Shown here: piece after piece, positions 25,613 through 33,595 of the stretch
How positions within the stretch are numbered: the first letter of the stretch is position 1
Layout: every line of letters begins with the position of its first letter
Assembly (NCBI GenBank): GCA_963850915.1
Contig: CAWKND010000004.1
Location: 620,001 to 684,000 of the forward strand
DNA from: CAVTWH01 sp963850915
Lineage (GTDB): Bacteria; Actinomycetota; Actinomycetes; Mycobacteriales; Micromonosporaceae
Direction of reading: 5' to 3'
Length of the DNA stretch: 64,000 bases
Made by a program: the position numbers and the translations under genes
The notes under the pieces: model-generated
Told to the model about the DNA's origin: nothing
Databases searched by the model: none
The model's input: only the letters and a program-made list of their open reading frames with translations

Positions 25613-27034
25613 ATGCGTTTGGAGCGACCACGCCTCACCGAACGGTTTGGTTCGGTGCGGATCCACGAACTCCAGCGGGTGATCGAGCTGGACTCGGGCG
25701 CCGGGCACCCCGACGACCGCACCGAGCACGACTCGGGTGCACACGACTGGACCAGCCAGGTGGTGGCGCTCGACGCGCTGCGGGCGGTCGAGCGGGGCAT
25801 GGCGATCGTCATCCCGTGCATGAACGAGACGCGCCGGGTGATCGAGGGGGTGCTTTCCGGGGTACCCCATGATTGTCTGCTCGTCCTCGTCTCCAACTCC
25901 GACCGCGCGCCGGTGGACCGGTACTCGATGGAGGCGCAGAGCGTCGAGGACTTCTGCCGCAGTACCGGCCGGCCCGCACTCACCGTGCACCAGCGCGATC
26001 CCGGGCTCGCCGCCGCCCTGCACGCGGCCGGCCTGCCGGAACTCCTCGACGAGCAGGGGCTGGTACGGGCCGGCAAGGGTGAGGCGATGCTGGTCGGGCT
26101 GGCCGTCGCCGCACTGGCCGGCCGGGACTACGTCGGGTTCGTGGACGCCGACAACTTCGTACCCGGTGCGGTCAACGAATACTGCAAGGCGTACGCGGCC
26201 GGGTTCGCGCTCGCCGGGGACGGGCCGGCGATGGTACGCATCTCCTGGCACTCGAAGCCGAAAGTGCAGGAGGGCCGGCTGTTCTTCAGCCGCCGCGGGC
26301 GTACCTCCGAGGTGACCAACCACTTCCTCAACCGGCTGGTCGCCGAGTACTCCGGCTTCGGTACCGAGGTGATCGCCACCGGCAACGCCGGCGAGCACGC
26401 GATGACCCTCGAACTGGCCATGCGGATGCGGATCGCGGGCGGCTTCGCCGTCGAGCCGTTCCAGTTTCTCGACCTGTTCGAGCAGTTCGGCGGGGTACTC
26501 GCCTCCCCGCACCCCGACTTCATGGAGCAGGGGATCAGCGTCCGGCAGATCGAGACCCGCAACCCGCACTTCCACGAGAACCGCGGCGACGAGCACGTCA
26601 ACGAGATGCGGATGCAGGCGCTCAACGTGCTCTACCACTCGCCGGTCTGCCTGCCGGCCGTACGCGCGGCGATCCGCGAGTTCATGCAGCAGCGGGGCGC
26701 GCTCTGCCCCGGCGACGAGCCGCCGGTCGAGCGGGTGTACCCGCCGCTGGCCACGGCCAACCTGGCGCGCCTGGACGACGTACTCGACGAGCAGGCCGAC
26801 AGCTTCCGGCAGATCGCCGGGCGGGAACCGGCGGGGGTACGCACCCGGCCACCCATCCTGCGGGTGGCGAACGGGCCGGGTGCTGACGTGGTACCCATCG
26901 CACCGAAGCCCCGCACTCCGCGGACCCGCCGCCGCCCCGGCGACCCGCCAATCGATCCAGCCGGCCAGTACCCACCGGCTCGTGGCAATCGAGCGAACGG
27001 TCGGGGAGCCTCGCCCGTCGTACCAAGCCCCTGA
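25613..27034 (+). CDS. mpgS: mannosyl-3-phosphoglycerate synthase (GT55 type)
   Basis: This 473-residue glycosyltransferase is predicted to transfer mannose from GDP-mannose to 3-phosphoglycerate, the first step to the compatible solute mannosylglycerate. Family features: AIVIPCMNE, LVSNSDR, VRAGKGEAM, YVGFVDADNFVPGAV (metal-binding DADN at 178-181), KPKVQEGRLFF, TGNAGEHAMTLELA and QIETRNPHFHE. The last ~60 residues are a Pro/Arg-rich tail. The ATG has a leaderless-type -10 just upstream. No matching phosphatase (mpgP) is visible nearby. The next gene, serA, competes for the same substrate. Confidence 0.82.
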   Translation: MRLERPRLTERFGSVRIHELQRVIELDSGAGHPDDRTEHDSGAHDWTSQVVALDALRAVERGMAIVIPCMNETRRVIEGVLSGVPHDCLLVLVSNSDRAPVDRYSMEAQSVEDFCRSTGRPALTVHQRDPGLAAALHAAGLPELLDEQGLVRAGKGEAMLVGLAVAALAGRDYVGFVDADNFVPGAVNEYCKAYAAGFALAGDGPAMVRISWHSKPKVQEGRLFFSRRGRTSEVTNHFLNRLVAEYSGFGTEVIATGNAGEHAMTLELAMRMRIAGGFAVEPFQFLDLFEQFGGVLASPHPDFMEQGISVRQIETRNPHFHENRGDEHVNEMRMQALNVLYHSPVCLPAVRAAIREFMQQRGALCPGDEPPVERVYPPLATANLARLDDVLDEQADSFRQIAGREPAGVRTRPPILRVANGPGADVVPIAPKPRTPRTRRRPGDPPIDPAGQYPPARGNRANGRGASPVVPSP

Positions 27035-27065
27035 TTGGCGTCTGAGTCCGTAACATCGGGGAAAG

Positions 27066-27122
27066 ATGGCCGTAACTGCGTCCAACGGCGGGCGTGGTGC
27101 GACCGCGTCCCTTCCCCCGTGA
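27066..27122 (+). CDS. possible upstream ORF before serA
   Basis: An 18-codon ORF (MAVTASNGGRGATASLPP) with GGGGAAAG right before its ATG. It ends 12 nt before the ATG at 27135. It could be a leader peptide for serA or chance. No hairpin-T-tract structure follows it. Confidence 0.25.
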   Translation: MAVTASNGGRGATASLPP

Positions 27123-27267
27123 TGCGGAGGCCCCATGTCCACCGAACCGCCGTCGCCCCCGAACCGCCGTCGTCCCCAGCTGATTCCCCCCTCTCTGCCT
27201 CTCGGCCGCTGTTGCCGCCGCCGCGGCCGCGGCGGTCGCTGCCGTTGCTCCGACCGCCGCGCCTGCT

Positions 27268-28878
27268 GTGGCCGGTCTCGCCACGGGCGCGCGCCGAGCC
27301 GTGGTGCTGGTTGCCGAGGAGCTCGCGCCGGCGGCTCTGGAGGTACTCGGCGGCGACTTCACCGTCCGGCACGTGGACGGAACCGACCGGCCGGCGCTGC
27401 TGGCCGCGCTCGCCGAGGCCGACGCGGTGATCGTCCGCAGCGCCACCCAGATCGATGCCGAGGCGATCGCCGCCGCACCCCGGCTGCGCGTCGTGGCGCG
27501 GGCCGGGGTCGGTCTGGACAACGTCGCGGTACCGGCTGCCACGGCGCGCGGCGTGCTGGTGGTCAACGCGCCCACGTCCAACATCATCTCCGCCGCCGAG
27601 CAGGCGATCACGCTGCTTCTCACGATCAGCCGGCACACCAGTGCGGCACACGCCTCGCTGAAGGCCGGCAAGTGGCAGCGCTCCAAGTTCACCGGCGTGG
27701 AGATCGCCGGCAAGACCCTCGGCGTGGTCGGGCTCGGCCGGATCGGAGTGCTTGTCGCGCAACGGATGGCGGCGTTCGGTACCCGCATCCTCGCCTACGA
27801 TCCCTACGTGCAGCCAGCTCGGGCCGCACAGCTCGGGGTAACCCTGGCCACGCTGGACGACCTGCTGCGCGAGTCCGACTTCATCACCATCCACCTGCCC
27901 AAGACGCCGGAGACGGTGGGGCTCATCGGGGCCCGGGAGCTGCGCCTGGTCAAGCCGACGGTACGCATCGTCAACGCGGCGCGCGGTGGCCTGATCGACG
28001 AGGCGGCACTGCTGGAAGCGTTGCGGGAGAACCGGATCGGCGGCGTCGGGCTGGACGTCTTCGCCACCGAACCGTGCACCGACTCGCCGCTGCTGCAGTT
28101 CGACAACGTGGTGGCGGTACCGCACCTGGGCGCGTCCACTGTGGAGGCACAGGACAAGGCGGGGCTGGCCGTGGCGCGCAGCGTGAAACTGGCGCTGCAG
28201 GGGGAGTTCGTACCCGACGCGGCCAACGTACAGGCCGGTGGCGTGGTGGCCGAGGATGTGCGCCCGTACCTGCCGCTGGCCGAGCGGCTGGGCAAGGTCT
28301 TCACGGCGGTTGCCGGGGAAGCGGCGTCCTCGGTGGAGGTGGTGGTACGCGGTGCGGTACTCGCCAACGACGTCACGGTACTGCGGCTGGCCGCCACCAA
28401 GGGCCTGTTCGCCGCGGTTGTGGAGGACCGGGTCAGCTATGTCAACGCGCCGTTGCTTGCCGCCGAGCGCGGTGTCACAGTCACCCTGAGCACCGTACCC
28501 GAGTCGCTGGAGGAGCCGGCAACCGTTGCGCTGCAAGGGATTCTGCCGGACGGACGGCGGGTGTCGGTGGTCGGTACGCTGCACCACGGTACCGTCCGGC
28601 TGACCGGAGTGGACGACTTCGACCTGGAGCTGTCGGCCGACGGGGTACTGCTGTTCCTGCGGTACACCGACCGGCCGGGGGTGGTGGGCACCGTGGGTAC
28701 CATCCTCGGCGGCAACGGGGTGAACATCGCCGCGATGCAGGTGGCCCGACGCGCTGTGGGCGGCGAGGCGCTGATGACGCTCACGGTCGACGAGGCTGTC
28801 CCGGCCGACCTGCTCGCCAAGGCAGCCGAAGCGATCGGCGCCTCCGCCTCAGCAACAGTTGACCTCACCGAGGAGTAG
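27268..28878 (+). CDS. serA: D-3-phosphoglycerate dehydrogenase
   Basis: This 536-residue protein catalyses the first step of serine synthesis. It has the substrate/NAD domain (VVARAGVGLDNV, GVVGLGRIG, NAARGGLIDEAAL, HLGASTVEAQDKAG), the intervening domain of long SerA enzymes and a C-terminal ACT domain (RYTDRPGVVGTVGTILG) for serine feedback. The GTG at 27268 lacks a ribosome site. A good one (GGAGG) precedes the ATG at 27135, but in another frame. An Ala-rich stretch in the serA frame between them looks coding. So the true start may be 27135, with one extra base in the C run at 27186-27191. The catalytic part is unaffected. Confidence 0.93.
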   Translation: MAGLATGARRAVVLVAEELAPAALEVLGGDFTVRHVDGTDRPALLAALAEADAVIVRSATQIDAEAIAAAPRLRVVARAGVGLDNVAVPAATARGVLVVNAPTSNIISAAEQAITLLLTISRHTSAAHASLKAGKWQRSKFTGVEIAGKTLGVVGLGRIGVLVAQRMAAFGTRILAYDPYVQPARAAQLGVTLATLDDLLRESDFITIHLPKTPETVGLIGARELRLVKPTVRIVNAARGGLIDEAALLEALRENRIGGVGLDVFATEPCTDSPLLQFDNVVAVPHLGASTVEAQDKAGLAVARSVKLALQGEFVPDAANVQAGGVVAEDVRPYLPLAERLGKVFTAVAGEAASSVEVVVRGAVLANDVTVLRLAATKGLFAAVVEDRVSYVNAPLLAAERGVTVTLSTVPESLEEPATVALQGILPDGRRVSVVGTLHHGTVRLTGVDDFDLELSADGVLLFLRYTDRPGVVGTVGTILGGNGVNIAAMQVARRAVGGEALMTLTVDEAVPADLLAKAAEAIGASASATVDLTEE

Positions 28879-29057
28879 CCGCCTTCGGTCGACGGCCGGC
28901 CCGCGTTGGGCTGGCCCGGCTCCCTTGCCGGGCTGGCTCGGCGTTGGGCTGGTCCAGCCGCCGACTACCTCGACACCGCCATAAACCCGCACCCTGGCCG
29001 ACCCGTGACGCAGAACGCGGCGAACGCTGTTGATGAGTGGCTAGCGACCGCAAGCAA

Positions 29058-29063
29058 TAGTGT
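29058..29063 (+). promoter_or_regulatory. leaderless -10 element of the phosphotransferase gene
   Basis: TAGTGT, 6 nt, GTG at 29070. Confidence 0.55.
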
Positions 29064-29069
29064 CGCGTT

Positions 29070-29840
29070 GTGACCGGCGAACAGAAACTCATTGGCGGCA
29101 ACACCGGTGGCGCGGTCCGGGTCGGGGACACCGTTCGCCGTCGTGCCGGGCCGTGGACACCATCCGTGCACGCGCTGCTCCGGCACCTGGAAACTGTTGG
29201 CTTCACCGGAGCCCCACGCGCACTGGGCTTCGACAAGCTGGGCCGGGAAGTACTCTCTTTCCTGCCTGGCGAAACGGTGGGGACCACGCGGCCATGGCCG
29301 CGCTGGACGCACAGCGACGACGCGCTGTGCCAGGTCGCGCGCTGGCTTCGCGACTTCCACACCGCTGTCGCGGATTTCGTTCCTCCCGACGATGCGATCT
29401 GGCGAGAGGGAGGGGCATGGCGGCCGGGCCTGGTCGTCGGCCACAACGACGCTGCTCCCTACAACGCTGCCTGGGCCGACGGCCGCCTCGTCGGATTCTT
29501 CGACTGGGACCTCGCCGCTCCCGCCACAGCCGAATGGGACCTGGCCTTCACCGCGTTCGCCTGGGTCCCCTTGCACGCCCGCCACGTCGTGACGGCCGAA
29601 GGATTCACCGCCTTCGCTGACCGGCCGAGACGGCTGCGACTCTTCCTGGACGCCTACGGCTGGGACGGCCCCGTCGATCGGTTCATCGACACCGTCCGCC
29701 AACGTGTCCGCGCATCAGCCGAAGGCATCCGGCGCACCGCAGCAGCCGGCGATCCGGCCTACCAGCGCATGATCGAGCAGGGCGTGCACACGGCCCTGGA
29801 GACCGCCGTGGACGAGTTGACCGACTTCACCGACAGCTAG
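29070..29840 (+). CDS. APH-family phosphotransferase
   Basis: This 256-residue kinase-fold protein has the Brenner motif HNDAAPYN (His125, Asp127, Asn132) and the metal-binding FDWD (Asp145) of aminoglycoside/choline/homoserine phosphotransferases. The nucleotide-binding N lobe is short. The substrate is not predictable; an aminoglycoside is only one option. Base usage differs from neighbours: GTAC occurs once in 771 bp, compared with about ten per kb in ilvC, suggesting recent acquisition. It stands alone with its own promoter and terminator. Confidence 0.8.
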   Translation: MTGEQKLIGGNTGGAVRVGDTVRRRAGPWTPSVHALLRHLETVGFTGAPRALGFDKLGREVLSFLPGETVGTTRPWPRWTHSDDALCQVARWLRDFHTAVADFVPPDDAIWREGGAWRPGLVVGHNDAAPYNAAWADGRLVGFFDWDLAAPATAEWDLAFTAFAWVPLHARHVVTAEGFTAFADRPRRLRLFLDAYGWDGPVDRFIDTVRQRVRASAEGIRRTAAAGDPAYQRMIEQGVHTALETAVDELTDFTDS

Positions 29841-29863
29841 TCGGACGCGGTAGCCAGCGGGTC

Positions 29864-29911
29864 TCGGCGCCGCCGCCCGAGATCCCCCACAGAACGGGGC
29901 GGCGGCGCCGA
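29864..29911. terminator. terminator after the phosphotransferase gene
   Basis: A 15-bp stem (TCGGCGCCGCCGCCC / GGGCGGCGGCGCCGA) with an 18-nt loop, between convergent genes. Confidence 0.7.
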
Positions 29912-29985
29912 TCTCTATCCGGCCGGTACGCGGGGAGGGGTTCAACCAGCCCGGCCGGAGTCTTCGTGGGACAAGCGCACAGGTT

Positions 29986-30813
29986 TCAGGCGGCTACCAG
30001 GGCGCGGCGGCGGGGGCGGGACGCGGCCGGCGGAAGTACCCGCGGGCGGGGCGGTACCGGTGTCGGCCGGCCCTCCAGCAGAACCGCGCGGTATCCGTCC
30101 ACGGTCGGGAACCAGTCCAGTCCGGCGGCTCCCGCGGCGCAGAGCGCGACCGCGTACGCGTTGGCATAGGCCAACTGTGGCCCCGCGACGGCGGCCGGCA
30201 GGCCAGGCTCGGCGGCCGTACCGGTGTGCGGGTCGATGATCGGGTGCGCCGGTCCACCACCCGCCACGGCGAGCGCGCCGCCGGTCAGTTCGAAGGCGGC
30301 GGTACGCCGCAGTGGGTTCGCCGACTCGGCCAGTCCGATGCGCCAGGGGCCACCGTGCGGCGCAACCCCGTAGACGAGCCGGTCGGCGCCGGCGCGGATC
30401 GCGTACCCGTCGATTCCAGCCGCCCGCAGCAGCGCCCCGGCGCGGTCCACCGCCCAGCCCTTCACCAGCGCGTGCGGGTCGAAGCCGCTGCTACCGGCCC
30501 AGGCGTCGAACCAGCCGTCGGTGGCGGCCCGCATCTGCGCGCAGCGGGCGACCACCTCGACCAGCGGCGGCGGGTACGCGTCGTGGGTCAACTGGCCGCG
30601 GCGTACCGCGTTGACGAGCGAGCGCTGCTGGGTCGGGCTGAACGCCACGTCGACCGCGCGCAGCTCGGCCACGGCCGCGCCGAGCGCCTCGCTGATCCGG
30701 CGGCGCGGCAGGTCGCTGGGGGCGGAGAGGCAGAACGAGATCTCGGTACCGAGCGCCTGAGTGCGGTGGCGAGCCACGAGTCGATCGACGGTTGGCGTGC
30801 TGAGCGGGTACAC
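29986..30813 (-). CDS. ApbE-like FAD:protein FMN transferase
   Basis: This 275-residue protein resembles ApbE, which attaches FMN covalently to a Thr/Ser of target proteins. Family motifs are FDPHALVKGWAVDRAG, HPIIDPHTG (metal site) and a glycine-rich strand. The usual N-A-G-G-D is here IRAGADR, so the FAD/metal site is altered and activity is less certain. The GTG at 30813 is chosen because GAGGAGG lies 5 nt upstream; the frame runs on to 30909. There is no signal peptide, whereas many ApbE proteins are exported. No obvious flavinylated partner is nearby. Confidence 0.77.
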   Translation of the reverse strand: MYPLSTPTVDRLVARHRTQALGTEISFCLSAPSDLPRRRISEALGAAVAELRAVDVAFSPTQQRSLVNAVRRGQLTHDAYPPPLVEVVARCAQMRAATDGWFDAWAGSSGFDPHALVKGWAVDRAGALLRAAGIDGYAIRAGADRLVYGVAPHGGPWRIGLAESANPLRRTAAFELTGGALAVAGGGPAHPIIDPHTGTAAEPGLPAAVAGPQLAYANAYAVALCAAGAAGLDWFPTVDGYRAVLLEGRPTPVPPRPRVLPPAASRPRRRALVAA

Positions 30814-31223
30814 GGTGGCCTCCTCGCACTTCTCCAGTGGCGGCCAATCCCCCGTGCGGCTGACCGCAGATGGCGTGTCCACTGGTGTCACTGAGGCCAC
30901 GTTAGGCACCGCAGTTAAGACCCGGGTGATGCCTAGCTGGCAACTTCCTGTGAACAGACCGCAGCGAGCATGGGTACCGCCCAGCTGACCAGCCCAGATT
31001 CACCGAATGCGATATGCGCTCGGCGTAGCGGCGCGGGGGCTGTCGCCGAAACGATCATGGCGACGTCGGTACCGTGGAACTTTCGTCGGCAGGACCTCCG
31101 CGTGGGACGGCGGGGGCGGAGAGGGTCCGCGCGCCCAGTCCGTACAGTGGGATAGGTTTTCCGGTTTTTAGGATGACGCCCTAACGTTGGTTAGGCAGCG
31201 GCTGAGATGTATGGAGGATCGAC
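30814..31223. other. divergent intergenic region apbE-leuB
   Basis: 410 bp. It holds the apbE ribosome site, then nothing recognisable to about 31150. A possible leuB -10 follows (TAGGAT, 31169-31174), then the inverted repeat CCTAAC-GTTG-GTTAGG at 31180-31195 and GGAGG at 31212-31216. A 61-codon frame at 30970-31155 lacks a ribosome site and has arginine-rich content; I do not call it. Confidence 0.5.
31180..31195. promoter_or_regulatory. inverted repeat at the leuB transcription start
   Basis: CCTAAC and GTTAGG separated by GTTG, beginning about 6 nt after the probable -10 TAGGAT. It could be an operator or a 5' hairpin of the leuB mRNA. Confidence 0.4.
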
Positions 31224-32276
31224 GTGGCATCGACGCACGGTGGGGGCTCGACCCGGATCGCGCTGGTTCCCGGTGACGGCATCGGCACCGAGGTGGTGGC
31301 GCAGGGGGTCAAGGTCCTGAACGCGGTGCTGCCCGGAGTGGAGACCGCCGACTACGACCTGGGCGCGGCGCGGTACAACCGGACCGGCGAGGTGCTGCCC
31401 GACTCGGTGCGCGACGAGCTGGCCGGCTTCGACGGCATCCTGCTCGGCGCGGTCGGCGACCCGAGCGTCCCGCCGGGCGTGCTGGAGCGCGGGTTGCTGC
31501 TGAAGCTGCGCTTCGACTTCGACCAGTACGTCAACCTGCGGCCGTCGCGGCTGTGGCCGGGGACGACCGGCCCGCTGGGCGCGGTCAAGCCCGGTGAGAT
31601 CGACTTCGTGGTGGTCCGGGAGGGCACCGAGGGTCTCTACACCGGGGCCGGCGGCGGAATGCACGTGGGTACCGCGCACGAGATCGCCACCGAGGAGAGC
31701 CTGAACACCCGGCACGGGGTGGAGCGGGTGATCCGGGATGCCTTCGAGCGCGCCGGCAAGCGGGAGCGCCGCAAGGTCACCATGGTGCACAAGACGAACG
31801 TGCTGACGCACGCCGGTGGCTTGTGGGCGCGTACCTTCGCCGAGGTCGCCAAGGAGTTCCCGGACATCGCCACCGAGTACCAGCATGTGGACGCCGCGGC
31901 GATGTTCATGGTCACCCAGCCGTCCCGCTATGACGTGGTGGTCACCGACAACCTGTTCGGCGACATCCTCACCGACATCGCCGCCGCCGTGACCGGCGGA
32001 ATCGGCCTGGCCGCGAGCGGGTGCATCAACCCCGAGCGCGCCTTCCCCTCGATGTTCGAGCCGGTACACGGCTCCGCGCCGGACATCGCCGGGCAGGGCA
32101 TCGCCGACCCGGTAGCCGCCGTCCTCTCCGTCGCCCTGCTGCTGGAGCACCTCGGCTACCCCGAGCAGGCCCGGCGAGTAACCGAGGCGGTCGCAGCCGA
32201 GCTGGCCCAGCGCACTCCGGGACAGCCACTGCGTACCGCCGAAGTCGGCGACCGGCTCGCGGAGTCCGTCGGGTAA
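31224..32276 (+). CDS. leuB: 3-isopropylmalate dehydrogenase
   Basis: This 350-residue NAD-dependent beta-decarboxylating dehydrogenase works in leucine synthesis. Motifs: IALVPGDGIGTEV, REGTEGLYTGAGG, VHKTNVLTHAGG, DVVVTDNLFGDILTD and PVHGSAPDIAGQGIADP. The GTG start has GGAGG 7 nt upstream, and the N-terminal ~10 residues are a typical variable leader. ilvE follows after 177 bp and leuC/leuD lie 20 kb away. leuA is not in the window. Confidence 0.96.
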   Translation: MASTHGGGSTRIALVPGDGIGTEVVAQGVKVLNAVLPGVETADYDLGAARYNRTGEVLPDSVRDELAGFDGILLGAVGDPSVPPGVLERGLLLKLRFDFDQYVNLRPSRLWPGTTGPLGAVKPGEIDFVVVREGTEGLYTGAGGGMHVGTAHEIATEESLNTRHGVERVIRDAFERAGKRERRKVTMVHKTNVLTHAGGLWARTFAEVAKEFPDIATEYQHVDAAAMFMVTQPSRYDVVVTDNLFGDILTDIAAAVTGGIGLAASGCINPERAFPSMFEPVHGSAPDIAGQGIADPVAAVLSVALLLEHLGYPEQARRVTEAVAAELAQRTPGQPLRTAEVGDRLAESVG

Positions 32277-32453
32277 TCCCCGTCGGGTGGCGCGCGGCCT
32301 GTGTGCTCGCGCGCCACTTCCGGACGGGCCAGGCGCTCGAGCAACGCACGACCCCGCTGAACGACCGTTCGGGGTAGATTTTCCGGCAGGGCCCGGCCGG
32401 GCAACCTGCGGACGGCGCGAGCGTCGCCCGCCAGCGAAGCTGAGGATCTTCAG

Positions 32454-33536
32454 ATGAGTGTCGAGTTCGAAGTTCGCCAACACCCGTCCCCGGTCAGCAC
32501 CGCCGAGCGCCAGGCGCTGATGGTCAACCCCGGCTTCGGCCGGGTGTTCACCGACCATATGGTGACCATCCGGTACGCCGACGGCAAAGGCTGGTACGAC
32601 GCGCAAGTGGGTCCGCGCGCGCCCATCCAGCTCGACCCGGCCAGCGCCGTGCTGCACTACGCGCAGGAGATATTCGAGGGGCTCAAGGCCTACCACAGCG
32701 CCGACGGCGGGGTCACCATGTTCCGGCCGGACGCCAACTCCGCCCGGTTCCGGGCCTCCGCCGACCGGCTGTCCATGCCACAGCTCCCCGACGATCTCTT
32801 CCTCGGCTCGCTCGAGGAGCTCGTCAGGATCGACCGGGAGTGGGTACCCACGAACGAGGACGGCAGCCTCTACCTGCGGCCGTTCATGTTCGCCTCCGAG
32901 GTTTTCCTCGGCGTCAAACCCTCCGCCGAGTACCTCTACTGCCTGATCGCCTCCCCGGTCGGCTCGTACTTCTCCGGTGCGCCCAAGACGGTCTCGCTCT
33001 GGGTCTCCCAGGAGTACACCCGGGCGGCTCCGGGCGGGACAGGCGCCGCCAAGTGCGGTGGCAACTACGCCGCCTCGCTTGTCGCCCAGGCCGAGGCGAT
33101 CGAGAACGGCTGCGACCAGGTGGTGTTCCTGGACGCCGTCGAACGCAAATACGTCGACGAACTCGGTGGCATGAACATCTTCTTCGCCTACGACGGGAAG
33201 CTGGTCACCCCGCCGCTGTCCGGCTCGATCCTGCCCGGCATCACCCGCGAAGCACTCATCACGCTCGCTCGCGAGCAGGGGCTGGACGTGGTGGAGGAGG
33301 CGTACTCGATGGAGCGCTGGCGGGCCGACGCGGCAAGCGGGGCGCTGAAAGAGGCGTTCGCCTGCGGTACCGCCGCGGTCATCACGCCGGTTGGCGAAGT
33401 CAAATCACCGGACTTCACGGTACGGGTGGGCGACGGCCAGCCGGGGCCGGTGGCGATGGGGCTGCGGGCGCGACTGGTCGACATCCAGCGCGGTCGTGCC
33501 GAGGACCGGTACGGCTGGGTGCACCGGGTGCTGTAG
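32454..33536 (+). CDS. ilvE: branched-chain amino acid aminotransferase
   Basis: This 360-residue fold-type IV PLP enzyme performs the last step for valine, leucine and isoleucine. The PLP lysine is Lys200 in GGTGAAKCGGNYA. Other motifs: FEGLKAYH, RPDANSARF, YLRPFMFASE, DELGGMNIFF and CGTAAVITPVGEV. The ATG at 32454 has GAGG about 9 nt upstream. Upstream (about 32351-32378) lie GAACG-AC-CGTTC and TAGATT, a possible promoter with a short inverted repeat, so it may be transcribed independently of leuB. Confidence 0.96.
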   Translation: MSVEFEVRQHPSPVSTAERQALMVNPGFGRVFTDHMVTIRYADGKGWYDAQVGPRAPIQLDPASAVLHYAQEIFEGLKAYHSADGGVTMFRPDANSARFRASADRLSMPQLPDDLFLGSLEELVRIDREWVPTNEDGSLYLRPFMFASEVFLGVKPSAEYLYCLIASPVGSYFSGAPKTVSLWVSQEYTRAAPGGTGAAKCGGNYAASLVAQAEAIENGCDQVVFLDAVERKYVDELGGMNIFFAYDGKLVTPPLSGSILPGITREALITLAREQGLDVVEEAYSMERWRADAASGALKEAFACGTAAVITPVGEVKSPDFTVRVGDGQPGPVAMGLRARLVDIQRGRAEDRYGWVHRVL

Positions 33537-33552
33537 CGCCTTTGGTTGGCAA

Positions 33553-33588
33553 CGCTGGACCGGACACTCAGCGGTGTCCGGTCCAGCG
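33553..33588. terminator. bidirectional terminator ilvE / membrane protein
   Basis: A 15-bp perfect stem (CGCTGGACCGGACAC / GTGTCCGGTCCAGCG) with loop TCAGCG, between two convergent genes. Confidence 0.8.
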
Positions 33589-33595
33589 CTGTCTG

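Noticed and set aside
30970..31155. 61-codon frame upstream of leuB
   Set aside because: No promoter or ribosome site; composition is arginine-rich and it overlaps the probable leuB promoter region.
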